In this document: positions 17,515 through 24,664 of the stretch, in pieces
Layout: each line of letters starts with the position of its first letter
How positions within the stretch are numbered: the first letter of the stretch is position 1
DNA from: Marinobacter salsuginis
Lineage (GTDB): Bacteria > Pseudomonadota > Gammaproteobacteria > Pseudomonadales > Oleiphilaceae
Assembly (NCBI RefSeq): GCF_009617755.1
Contig: NZ_BGZH01000001.1
Location: 62,001 to 126,000, forward strand
Reading direction: 5' to 3'
DNA: 64,000 nucleotides
The notes under the pieces: model-generated
The model's database searches: none
What the model was told of the DNA's origin: nothing
Seen by the model: the letters and a program-made list of their open reading frames with translations, nothing else
Position numbers and translations under genes: made by a program

Positions 17515-18401
17515 TCATGAACAGCCAGTGGCTGGAGGGTACTGTCCGGCACAGACGGAAGTACCCGGTGCAACACGAATTCAGCTACAGCACGGGCATG
17601 CTGGCCCTGGACACCGACGAGTGGGACACGGTTTCAGGGGTCAGTCCGCTGTTCTCCCTGGAACGTTTTAACTGGATTTCCCTGAAACGCAGGGATTATT
17701 TCCGACCGGACACCGGGGACCTCTCGGTTGCGGTTCGCGATCACGTTGAGGAAGCCACAGGCTGGCGCCCCGACGGCGAAGTGGAGCTGATCACCCATCC
17801 CCGGTATTTCGGTTATGTGTTCAACCCGGTCAGTTTCTACTTTTGCTACCGGTCCGGGGAGCGCCCGGCTGATGGCGTGGTTCCCAAAGTGATCGTTGCC
17901 CAGATTACCAACACCCCCTGGCACGATCGCCATGTCTATTGTCTGGAAACCATGGGGGCAGAACCTAACCAGGCCGGGTGGCGCACCGAGCGGTTCGGCT
18001 TCAGCAAGCGTTTTCACGTCTCGCCATTCAATGGCATGAACCAGCACTACGAATGGACATTCAGTTTCCGCGGCCCGGATCTCAGAATTCACATGAATGT
18101 TCTTGAGGGCGACCGAAAACATTTTGATGCCACCCTGGTAGTCCAACGCACCCCTCTCAATCGTAAAGATGTGCACAGAAGTCTTCGAAAGTTTCCGTTG
18201 GAAGCGTTCAAGGTTGTGGCCGGCATTTACTGGCATGCGCTGCGCCTCAAGCTGAAGGGGGCGCCATTCTACAGCCACCCGGACAAGCTTCCCGAAGACG
18301 ACAGCGCCTACCGCCGTGGGCACGATGATTCCGGGCTGGATGTCACCAGCTCCGAGACCAATGACAAGATCCGTGGAAGGGTAAGCTCATGGAGAACCTG
18401 A
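17511..18401 (+). CDS. DUF1365 family protein
   Basis: A 296-residue DUF1365 protein, identified by GTVRHRRKYPVQHEFSY at the start, HPRYFGYVFNPVSFYFCY in the middle and FHVSPFNGMNQHYEW further on. The family's function is not established to my knowledge, but it is almost always next to the FAD oxidoreductase and cyclopropane-synthase-like enzyme, as here. The frame opens at TTG 17511, overlapping the previous stop; an ATG at 17517 (MNSQWLEG) is an equally good start. Its C-terminus overlaps the next gene by 13 bases. Several conserved His and Tyr suggest a catalytic role, but no known site is recognised. Confidence 0.9.
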   Translation: MIMNSQWLEGTVRHRRKYPVQHEFSYSTGMLALDTDEWDTVSGVSPLFSLERFNWISLKRRDYFRPDTGDLSVAVRDHVEEATGWRPDGEVELITHPRYFGYVFNPVSFYFCYRSGERPADGVVPKVIVAQITNTPWHDRHVYCLETMGAEPNQAGWRTERFGFSKRFHVSPFNGMNQHYEWTFSFRGPDLRIHMNVLEGDRKHFDATLVVQRTPLNRKDVHRSLRKFPLEAFKVVAGIYWHALRLKLKGAPFYSHPDKLPEDDSAYRRGHDDSGLDVTSSETNDKIRGRVSSWRT

Positions 18402-19663
18402 ATACCTCAGTTGAAAACACCTCATCCGACTCGGGCAGCCTGCCGGTTCTTAGCCGGTTTGCAAGGACTCTGGTGATTCAGCAGCTCCGTCTACTGGGCG
18501 AAGGCAAATTGACAGTCAAAGAATCCGGTTTTGAAGACCTGGTATTCGGAGATGACAACAGCCAGTACCAACCTGCCGAATTAATCGTTCACGATCACAG
18601 TACCTGGCGTGATCTTCTGACCGGCGGAAGTGTCGGTGCTGCGGAGGCCTTTGTGGCCGGTGACTGGTCCACGCCCGACCTGGTTGCCCTGCTCCGTTTC
18701 TTTACCCGTAACGTTGACCGAATGAACGAGTTTGAAGATCGGTTCAGCTGGGTTACCAAACCGGCCCTGAAAGGGTTGCATTGGCTAAACCGGAACACCA
18801 AGGAAGGCTCGCGGAAGAACATCAGCGCCCATTACGATCTGGGTAACGATCTGTTCGAGGCGTTCCTGGACCCAACCATGATGTATTCCTCAGCCATATA
18901 CCCAAGCGCCGAATCCACGCTCGAAGAAGCGGCCGTGCACAAGCTGGATACCATTTGCCGGAAACTCGATCTCCAGCCTGGGGACAAAGTGATTGAAATC
19001 GGCACCGGTTGGGGCGGCTTTGCGATTCACGCCGCCAAACATTACGGCTGCCATGTGACTACCACGACCATTTCCAGAGAGCAGCTGGAGTTGGCGAAGG
19101 CGCGGGTTCAGAAGGAAGGCCTGGAAGACCGTATTACCCTTCTGTTTGACGATTACCGGGATCTTGAAGGCCAGTTCGACAAGCTGGTATCCATCGAGAT
19201 GATCGAAGCCGTCGGCCCGCAGTTCCTGGACAGCTACTTCTCCCAGATCAACGCGCTGTTAAAGCCCGATGGGCTGGCACTTGTGCAGGCCATCAACATG
19301 CCGGAGCAGAGGTACCACAGGGCCCTGAAAAACGTCGATTTTATTCAGCGCTTCATCTTCCCGGGCAGCTTTATTCCCTCTTTCGGCGCGATCCTGGAGT
19401 CCGTCCGCAATGATAGCAAACTGGTGCTGACCCATGCCGAAGACATCGGATTTCACTATGCCCGAACGCTTCACGACTGGTGTGAACGCTTCATGGCTCA
19501 GCGTGACAAGCTGGATTCCATGGGCTACGACGAGGCCTTCCGTCGCCTGTGGCACTTCTACTTTGCCTATTGCGAGGCGGGCTTCAGTGAACGTGCCATT
19601 GGCGTGGCGCAGCTGGTTTTCGCCAAGCCCGGCAACAAACGTGAGAACATCCTGAGCGTATGA
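18389..19663 (+). CDS. cyclopropane-fatty-acyl-phospholipid synthase-like methyltransferase with altered active site
   Basis: A 424-residue SAM-dependent enzyme of the cyclopropane synthase family. The family segment HYDLGNDLFEAFLDP precedes the SAM motif EIGTGWGGFA at about residues 204-213. Aligned by eye with E. coli CFA synthase, the bicarbonate ligands are mixed: E273 (E239), I302 (I268) and Y357 (Y317) are kept, but C139 is replaced by S168 (MYSSAIY) and H266 by Q300 (LVQAINM). The neighbouring histidine of the EHVGP motif is A274. The enzyme may therefore methylate an unsaturated lipid without closing a cyclopropane, as in furan-fatty-acid methyltransferases. That is inference. It overlaps DUF1365 by 13 bases. 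Confidence 0.88.
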   Translation: MENLNTSVENTSSDSGSLPVLSRFARTLVIQQLRLLGEGKLTVKESGFEDLVFGDDNSQYQPAELIVHDHSTWRDLLTGGSVGAAEAFVAGDWSTPDLVALLRFFTRNVDRMNEFEDRFSWVTKPALKGLHWLNRNTKEGSRKNISAHYDLGNDLFEAFLDPTMMYSSAIYPSAESTLEEAAVHKLDTICRKLDLQPGDKVIEIGTGWGGFAIHAAKHYGCHVTTTTISREQLELAKARVQKEGLEDRITLLFDDYRDLEGQFDKLVSIEMIEAVGPQFLDSYFSQINALLKPDGLALVQAINMPEQRYHRALKNVDFIQRFIFPGSFIPSFGAILESVRNDSKLVLTHAEDIGFHYARTLHDWCERFMAQRDKLDSMGYDEAFRRLWHFYFAYCEAGFSERAIGVAQLVFAKPGNKRENILSV

Positions 19664-20181
19664 TCGCCTCTGAAACTGCCCGTAACATCCTGAACTTTCT
19701 GCTGTTCCAGGCAGGCTGGTTTGCCTGCGTGTTTTATCCGGGCCTGATCGGAGCTGGCGTGGTGGTGGTTTTTCTGGTGCTGCACTTTGTGCTTGTGAGC
19801 CAGAACCGAATGACAGAGCTGCAGTTCATCGGCCTGGGAACCGTGGTTGGCTCCGTTCTGGACGGCATCTGGTTCCGGACCGGAATTCTGGACGACGGAA
19901 CCGGACAGGTGATGCTGACGCCACCGTGGTTGGTGGCCATCTGGGCCATTTTCATGACCACTCTGAGCCATTCTCTGGACTGGATCAGCAAGAAGGCGTG
20001 GTTGCCGTTCGTTCTTGCACCCTTCGCTGGCCCGTTCGCCTACTGGTCCGCCAGCCAGCTCGGCGCCGTGCAGCTGCCGGAGTTGATGCCCTCACTGATC
20101 GCACTCGCATTTGGCTGGCTAGTGGTTTTTCCATTGCTTTTGTACGCCCGCAAAACGCTATATCCGGAGCTGGTGCAATGA
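19660..20181 (+). CDS. DUF2878 family integral membrane protein
   Basis: A 173-residue, very hydrophobic protein with five to six predicted membrane helices (about residues 5-22, 23-43, 50-66, 87-105, 112-133 and 142-162). It fits DUF2878 by length, composition and position after a cyclopropane-synthase-like gene. Its function is unknown; with the enzymes of this operon acting on membrane lipids, a scaffolding or lipid-presentation role is possible. The start overlaps the upstream stop by ATGA, and its own stop overlaps the following start in the same way. Confidence 0.82.
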   Translation: MIASETARNILNFLLFQAGWFACVFYPGLIGAGVVVVFLVLHFVLVSQNRMTELQFIGLGTVVGSVLDGIWFRTGILDDGTGQVMLTPPWLVAIWAIFMTTLSHSLDWISKKAWLPFVLAPFAGPFAYWSASQLGAVQLPELMPSLIALAFGWLVVFPLLLYARKTLYPELVQ

Positions 20182-20918
20182 GAACCAGGCCTTTGGTCGT
20201 TTCCTTTGCCTTGATGACTGCAGCGTTGCCGGCGGTGGCACAGGATTTTCGCTTCACCGGTACCGCGACCACCGACGGCGGTAACGTCATCTACGAGGAA
20301 CGGCATGCCGTTGATGGAACCTGTGAGGAAGGAATCTTCCGGCCCCGACAGCATGAAGTGGCCTATCACAAGCCTGGCTCGGAAGCGTCGTTCGCGCGTA
20401 AGTCCCTGGAATATGGGGCGTCAGTTCTGCGACCGACCGTGGATTTCTTGCAGCCCACGTTCGACGAAAAGATGGAGATCACCTATCCCGAACCCGATAC
20501 TCTGATGATCAACTGGCAGACGCCTGTGGGCGATTCGGAGCGATTCCAGGTGGGGTACTCGTCCAATACCGTTGTCGATGCGGGGTTCGACAACTTTGTC
20601 CGCCAGAACTGGCAAAGCGTACTGGCCGGTGATCCGGTAGAATTCCGTTTCCTCGGGCCTACCCGGGGCGAGCACTATGGCTTTGTGCTGGAACGTGTCG
20701 AGAACGAACAAGTAGACGCCGACCATGTAGTCCAGATACGTCCGACAGGCATGGTGCTGAGGTTCCTGGTGGATCCTATCGTGCTGGGTTACAACAACGC
20801 CGGTGCCCTTTCCGATTATCTTGGCCTGACCAATATCCGGAAAAACCAGGACGAGAACTACACCGCACATATTCGCTATTCCGTGCAAACCAGCCCGGAT
20901 TGTGAACTGACCCCCTGA
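20178..20918 (+). CDS. secreted protein of unknown function ending the lipid operon
   Basis: A 246-residue protein with a clear Sec signal peptide: basic MRTR, a hydrophobic core to about residue 18 and a probable cleavage after AVA (residue 22), giving a mature QDFRFTG start. The mature part is beta-rich without lipobox or membrane helix, so it is probably periplasmic. I do not recognise the family. Related clusters often have a DUF3833 lipoprotein in this position; this protein does not look like one. The ATG at 20178 forms an ATGA overlap with the DUF2878 stop, and the longer open frame upstream to 19926 is only an overlap with that gene. Confidence 0.8.
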   Translation: MRTRPLVVSFALMTAALPAVAQDFRFTGTATTDGGNVIYEERHAVDGTCEEGIFRPRQHEVAYHKPGSEASFARKSLEYGASVLRPTVDFLQPTFDEKMEITYPEPDTLMINWQTPVGDSERFQVGYSSNTVVDAGFDNFVRQNWQSVLAGDPVEFRFLGPTRGEHYGFVLERVENEQVDADHVVQIRPTGMVLRFLVDPIVLGYNNAGALSDYLGLTNIRKNQDENYTAHIRYSVQTSPDCELTP

Positions 20919-20954
20919 AACTGTCGCCCCTGCCAAGGCAGACCCAGGGGGTCA
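20908..20954 (+). terminator. possible terminator hairpin after the lipid operon
   Basis: The arms TGACCCCCTG (20908-20917, including the operon's last stop codon) and CAGGGGGTCA (20945-20954) are a perfect 10-bp inverted repeat with a 27-base loop. There is no T run after it, so it may act with Rho, or as an mRNA 3' stabiliser. Confidence 0.35.
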
Positions 20955-20999
20955 GTGTGTTAAACTCCGCCGGGAACCAACGCCGGAGAGTTTTTCGTA

Positions 21000-21812
21000 A
21001 TGATGTTAGTCTCTTTCAACGTCAACAGTATCCGTACCCGCCTGCATCAGCTTGAGGCCGTCATCGACGCCCTGGCTCCGGATTTTATCGGTCTTCAGGA
21101 AACCAAGGTCCAGGACGACGACTTTCCCGTCGAAGCAATCCGCGAACTCGGCTACCACGTCCACTTTCATGGCCAGAAGACCCACTACGGCGTTGCGCTG
21201 CTCTCAAAGGCTGAGCCGGACGAGATTGTCAAAGGCTACCCCTGGGACGGCGAGGACTCCCAGCGCAGATTGATCACCGGCCAGTTCACCGTAAATGGTG
21301 AAAAACTGACAGTAATTAACGGCTACTTTCCCCAGGGCGAGAGCCGCGACCACCCGGTGAAGTTCCCTGCCAAGGAAAAATTCTACGCCGATCTGATGCG
21401 CTACCTGGACGAGCTCAAGCAAGCCGGAGGGCATGTCGTGGTCATGGGCGATATGAACATCTCTCCAACCGACAAGGACATTGGCATTGGCGCAGACAAC
21501 GCCAAGCGCTGGCTGCGCACCGGCAAATGTTCCTTTCTGCCCGAGGAGCGGGAATGGCTGGGCCAGGTTGAGTCGCGCGGCTACACCGATGTATTCCGCC
21601 ACCTGCACCCGGACGAGGCGGACACATTCAGCTGGTTCGATTACCGCAGCAAGGGATTTGAACGGGATCCCAAGCGCGGTCTCAGGATTGATCTGATCAT
21701 GGCCAGCGACAGTCTGCTGCCCAAAGCCCGCCAGGCAGGCGTTTCCTACGACATTCGAGCCATGGAACGGCCGTCCGACCATTGTCCGGTCTGGGCGAGC
21801 TTCGAACTCTAG
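21000..21812 (+). CDS. xthA: exodeoxyribonuclease III (AP endonuclease)
   Basis: A 270-residue enzyme of the exonuclease-endonuclease-phosphatase family, acting in base-excision repair at abasic sites and 3'-blocked ends. The metal- and phosphate-binding motifs are in order: VSFNVNSIR near the N-terminus, LQETKVQ (catalytic Glu), [13 protein letters not shown] (Asp/Asn), and the closing SDHCPVW with Asp-His. The length matches XthA (about 268). Two ATG codons at 21000 and 21003 are in frame, with GGAGAG at 20983-20988 serving either. It follows the lipid operon by 81 bases and is probably a separate unit. Confidence 0.93.
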   Translation: MMLVSFNVNSIRTRLHQLEAVIDALAPDFIGLQETKVQDDDFPVEAIRELGYHVHFHGQKTHYGVALLSKAEPDEIVKGYPWDGEDSQRRLITGQFTVNGEKLTVINGYFPQGESRDHPVKFPAKEKFYADLMRYLDELKQAGGHVVVMGDMNISPTDKDIGIGADNAKRWLRTGKCSFLPEEREWLGQVESRGYTDVFRHLHPDEADTFSWFDYRSKGFERDPKRGLRIDLIMASDSLLPKARQAGVSYDIRAMERPSDHCPVWASFEL

Positions 21813-21830
21813 GGGCTGGCCGGGCGCGAC

Positions 21831-22460
21831 ATGAAAAAAATCAAAACCCGCGACCGTATTCTTCAGACCAGCCTGGCGCTGTTTAACAGTATTGGCGAGC
21901 CCAATGTCACAACACTGCTGATCTCGGATGAGCTGGATATCAGCCCGGGCAACCTTTACTACCACTTCAAAAGCAAGGGCGACATTGTCGAGGAGCTGTT
22001 CGACCAGTTCGAGCACGACATGGTGGATCTTCTGGCGGTTCCGGAAGACGCCGACATCAGCCTCGATCAACAGGGGTTTTTCCTGCACCTACTGTTTGAG
22101 ACCGTCGCCCGCTACCGGTTTCTCTACCAGGATCTGGTGAACGTTCTGTCCCGCTACGATCAACTGCAGGTTCGTTTCAAGCGCATCCAGAAGAAGAAAA
22201 TCGTCGCGTTCAGAACCATTTGCGACAGCTTCCGGCGCCAGGAAATCATGGCAATAGACGCTGAAGAACTTGAGTCTTTGTGTGAGCAGTTAACGCTAAC
22301 TGCCTGTTACTGGAGTGCTTTTGACACCCTATCCCACTTGGATGACAGGGAATCAGTCGATCCGGGGCGTGGGGTCTACCAGATGATGCACCTGATCCTT
22401 CCCTACCTCGAACCCGGCCACCGCGAAGAAGCCCGACTGATGAGCCGGGACTATCTCTGA
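21831..22460 (+). CDS. phaD: TetR-family regulator, PhaD-like
   Basis: A 209-residue TetR-family protein. The N-terminus KTRDRILQTSLALFN and the recognition helix area ISPGNLYYHFKSKGDI closely resemble PhaD of Pseudomonas as I recall it, the activator of polyhydroxyalkanoate genes that senses a CoA intermediate of fatty-acid beta-oxidation. The downstream gene is a convergent phasin, the same arrangement as phaD and phaI/phaF in Pseudomonas. Here the PHA synthase and depolymerase genes that normally precede phaD are missing and xthA is in their place. The regulator type is secure; the PhaD assignment is strong but by eye. Confidence 0.75.
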   Translation: MKKIKTRDRILQTSLALFNSIGEPNVTTLLISDELDISPGNLYYHFKSKGDIVEELFDQFEHDMVDLLAVPEDADISLDQQGFFLHLLFETVARYRFLYQDLVNVLSRYDQLQVRFKRIQKKKIVAFRTICDSFRRQEIMAIDAEELESLCEQLTLTACYWSAFDTLSHLDDRESVDPGRGVYQMMHLILPYLEPGHREEARLMSRDYL

Positions 22461-22469
22461 GGGGCGCGA

Positions 22470-22886
22470 TTATTCCTCTTCATCGTCACCGGCACGATTG
22501 CGCAGGCGGGCAAGCTCTGATTCAAGGGCTTCAATCCTCCGTTCCAGGGATTCGATCTCTTCCCTGCGGTGGATCCCCAGGCGCCTCAGTGCCCCGGAAA
22601 CCCGTTCATCAAACATGTGCTCAAGCCGGTCCCAGGTACCGGTGGCACGTTCACGAACCCCCTCGACCCGGTCTTCCACGGACTTGATCTGCTTCTCGAC
22701 CACACCCCGGGTCTTGTTCTCCAGTTGCTCACCTTCCTGAACAAGACGATCGAAGAATCGGCCGGTGTCCTCTTCGGCTTTAGTATAGGCACCCAGCCCG
22801 GCCAACCAGATCTGGCGGGCGGAATCCTTGATTTTTGCCGCCAGTTGCGGATCATTCTCCGGCTTATTGTCGTTCTCGTCAGACAT
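22470..22886 (-). CDS. phaI: polyhydroxyalkanoate granule phasin, PhaI-like
   Basis: A 138-residue amphipathic coiled-coil protein that coats PHA granules. RQIWLAGLGAYTKAEEDTGRFFDRLVQEGE is the conserved granule-binding phasin segment, and a C-terminal leucine-zipper-like helix (IESLERRIEALESELARLRN) would mediate oligomerisation. It lacks the lysine/alanine/proline-rich DNA-binding tail of PhaF, so it corresponds to PhaI (139 residues in Pseudomonas, from memory). The start is at 22886 (MSDEND); the frame is open to 23075, but that part is leader-like and includes the promoter. It converges with the PhaD-like gene, the stops 9 bases apart. Confidence 0.85.
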   Translation of the reverse strand: MSDENDNKPENDPQLAAKIKDSARQIWLAGLGAYTKAEEDTGRFFDRLVQEGEQLENKTRGVVEKQIKSVEDRVEGVRERATGTWDRLEHMFDERVSGALRRLGIHRREEIESLERRIEALESELARLRNRAGDDEEE

Positions 22887-22926
22887 GTAACAACCTCGGG
22901 GGTACGGATATTTCTTTCGACGGCCT

Positions 22927-22955
22927 ATTGTATTACAGGTTTGGCCGGATTTCAG
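22927..22955 (-). promoter_or_regulatory. candidate sigma-70 promoter of the phasin gene
   Basis: On the minus strand, CTGAAA (22955-22950) and TACAAT (22932-22927) are separated by 17 bases; the -10 matches the consensus at five of six positions. The predicted leader to the phasin ATG is about 35 bases. Confidence 0.4.
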
Positions 22956-23019
22956 TCGGCCTGAGAGCCGCACAGTGAAAGGCCGCAGTATAAAGACGTA
23001 TCCGATATGAAAAAATGTT

Positions 23020-23046
23020 TTCAAACGAAAGTGACTCTCGCTTGAA
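23020..23046. promoter_or_regulatory. imperfect palindrome upstream of the phasin gene
   Basis: The arms TTCAAACGA (23020-23028) and TCGCTTGAA (23038-23046) pair at eight of nine positions around a 9-base spacer. It lies about 65 bases upstream of the candidate phasin -35 element. An operator for the adjacent PhaD-like regulator is a natural guess, not shown. Confidence 0.35.
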
Positions 23047-23075
23047 GTGTTCAAAATATAGTCAATACTTCCCAA

Positions 23076-23169
23076 TACCGGCGTCCCTGCTGATGCCGGT
23101 TTGTCTGGAAGTCTTTCATGGATACTACTCGCACGCCTCTGCCCGGCATCCTTTGCCGGGCTTTTTTTT
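23076..23169 (+). ncRNA. candidate small RNA with its own terminator
   Basis: A perfect terminator (GCCCGGC/GCCGGGC at 23141-23147 and 23155-23161, then eight T) stands on the plus strand without an upstream gene. About 40 bases before it a 9-bp hairpin (ACCGGCGTC/GATGCCGGT, one G-T pair) spans 23077-23100. TTGAAG (23042-23047) and AATACT (23064-23069), 16 bases apart, could start transcription near 23076, giving an RNA of about 94 bases. No known RNA family is recognised. Confidence 0.4.
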
Positions 23170-23231
23170 GGTATTATCGCCCCCAGATATATGCTTATTC
23201 CAAAAACCTCGTCTCACGTTCGGAGTAACAG

Positions 23232-23669
23232 ATGATTGAAATCGCCTGGAGTAACTTCACCCCCTGGTCCGCGCTTCTTGGGGGCATTCTGGTGGGCATC
23301 GCCGCTGCCAGCTTCCTGCTTCTGAACGGTCGCATTGCCGGCATCAGCGGAATTCTCGGTGGGCTTCTTGCGCCGGCAAAGGGCGATATCGCCTGGCGCC
23401 TCGCGTTTCTGTTGGGGTTGATCGGTGCTCCGGTTGTCTGGGTACTGGCTACTGAACTTCCCCCCATTGAAATCGAAGCCGGCTATCCGGCTCTGATTAT
23501 TGCCGGACTGCTTGTCGGTATCGGCACGCGATACGGTTCCGGCTGTACCAGTGGTCACGGAGTTTGCGGGCTGTCGCGGCTTTCACTTCGCTCGTTGGCC
23601 GCCACCCTCAGCTTTATGGCGGCCGGATTTGTCACTGTTTATGTCATTCGTCATCTTCTGGGAGTCTGA
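23232..23669 (+). CDS. YeeE/YedE family transporter, first half
   Basis: A 145-residue inner-membrane protein with about four hydrophobic helices, the first half of a split YeeE/YedE (DUF395) transporter. The signature GSGCTSGHGVCGLSRLS at about residues 99-115 carries the two conserved cysteines thought to relay thiosulfate or persulfide sulfur. The start at ATG 23232 is supported by GGAGT at 23222-23226. The second half begins 4 bases after its stop, so the two subunits are made together, like PmpA/PmpB or YeeE-like pairs near sulfide-response genes. The exact sulfur species is not shown. Confidence 0.88.
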   Translation: MIEIAWSNFTPWSALLGGILVGIAAASFLLLNGRIAGISGILGGLLAPAKGDIAWRLAFLLGLIGAPVVWVLATELPPIEIEAGYPALIIAGLLVGIGTRYGSGCTSGHGVCGLSRLSLRSLAATLSFMAAGFVTVYVIRHLLGV

Positions 23670-23673
23670 CACC

Positions 23674-24099
23674 ATGAAATTTTCACTTGCCTCCCTGTTT
23701 GCCGGCCTGGTTTTTGGTCTGGGCCTTATCGTGTCCGGTATGGCAAATCCCGAGAAGGTGCTCGGCTTCCTGGATATTGCCGGCGCCTGGGATCCTTCAC
23801 TCGCCTTTGTGATGGGCGGCGCCATCATGGTGGGCGTGGTCGCGTTTGCCGTTGCCCGTAAACGTACCCTCTCCTTTCTCGGCTTCCACATGAAGATGCC
23901 CACCAGCAACCATATCGACAAACGGCTGATCCTGGGCGGTCTGATGTTCGGCATCGGCTGGGGCATAGCCGGTTTTTGTCCCGGCCCCGGGCTGGTCGCG
24001 CTCGGTGCCGGCGAAATCAAGGCAGCGGTGTTTGTGGCCGCCATGGTCGCGGGTATGGGCATCTTCGAGGTGATTGAGCGCAGCCGCGCGAAAGCATAA
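23674..24099 (+). CDS. YeeE/YedE family transporter, second half
   Basis: A 141-residue membrane protein that pairs with the preceding gene. GLIVSGMANPEKVLGFLD at about residues 17-34 and GIAGFCPGPGLVALG at about 99-113 are the conserved elements of the second half of YeeE/YedE, the latter with the single conserved cysteine. The start is set at ATG 23674, right after the upstream stop; the open frame extends back to 23500, but that part overlaps the first half. With the DUF442 phosphatase-like gene downstream, the set resembles sulfide and persulfide handling modules. Confidence 0.88.
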   Translation: MKFSLASLFAGLVFGLGLIVSGMANPEKVLGFLDIAGAWDPSLAFVMGGAIMVGVVAFAVARKRTLSFLGFHMKMPTSNHIDKRLILGGLMFGIGWGIAGFCPGPGLVALGAGEIKAAVFVAAMVAGMGIFEVIERSRAKA

Positions 24100-24118
24100 G
24101 TAGTTTCTGTTAATTTCC

Positions 24119-24166
24119 CTGCCGCCATTCTGACACAGCCCGGAGGCTATGCGATCATGGCGGCAG
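24119..24166 (+). repeat. 10-bp inverted repeat upstream of the DUF442 gene
   Basis: CTGCCGCCAT (24119-24128) and ATGGCGGCAG (24157-24166) are perfectly complementary; a small inner stem AGCC/GGCT around CGGA lies in the loop. The structure ends 16 bases before the ribosome binding site of the next gene and has no T run. It could stabilise or control the transcript between the transporter and phosphatase genes. Confidence 0.4.
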
Positions 24167-24195
24167 CCCCACTACTCGATCCGGAGAGGACATCC

Positions 24196-24627
24196 ATGGA
24201 TATCAGAAAGATTGATGACAACATTTCAGTTGCACCCCAGATTTCCGTCGAAGATGTGGCAGAGGCCGCCAGGCTGGGTTTCAAGACCCTGGTAGCAAAC
24301 CGCCCCGATCACGAGGAACCCGGCCAGCCCGCAATGGCGGACATTGAAGCGGCCGCGCGGGAACAGGGCCTTGAGTGGGTCTATATGCCGGTGGAGTCAG
24401 GCAACATCACCGATGACGATGTAAACCGATTTGCGCCAATGATCCGGGACGCGGAAAAGCCCGTACTGGCCTTCTGCCGCTCCGGAACCCGCTGCACCGT
24501 GTTGTGGGCACTGAGCTCGGCCAGAAATACATCAGCCAATGAAATCTTTACCAAGGCACGCAACGCCGGCTACGACATCTCAGGCCTTGCTCCGAGGATG
24601 GCACAGCAGGCCGCCGATAACAGCTGA
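24196..24627 (+). CDS. DUF442/TIGR01244 phosphatase-like protein (Blh-type domain)
   Basis: A 143-residue dual-specificity-phosphatase-fold protein of the TIGR01244 family, also found as the N-terminal domain of beta-lactamase-hydrolase-like (Blh) sulfur proteins. The CX5R-type loop reads FCRSGTRC at about residues 95-102, with the conserved Cys and Arg. It has no metallo-beta-lactamase (persulfide dioxygenase) domain. The start is at ATG 24196, preceded by GGAGAGGA (24182-24189); the upstream ATG at 24157 lies in the inverted repeat and is unlikely. The link to the split YeeE genes suggests a rhodanese-like or phosphatase role in sulfide metabolism. Confidence 0.85.
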   Translation: MDIRKIDDNISVAPQISVEDVAEAARLGFKTLVANRPDHEEPGQPAMADIEAAAREQGLEWVYMPVESGNITDDDVNRFAPMIRDAEKPVLAFCRSGTRCTVLWALSSARNTSANEIFTKARNAGYDISGLAPRMAQQAADNS

Positions 24628-24664
24628 TAATCCAACCGTTTCATCTACGTTCAGGATCCACCGC

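Larger units (their letters stand above)
22887..23231. other. intergenic region between phasin and YeeE genes
   Basis: This 345-base gap holds a candidate phasin promoter (22927-22955, minus strand), an imperfect palindrome (23020-23046), a strong hairpin (23077-23100), and a textbook rho-independent terminator (23141-23169) with no gene in front of it. I see no protein-coding frame with a plausible start. Confidence 0.6.
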
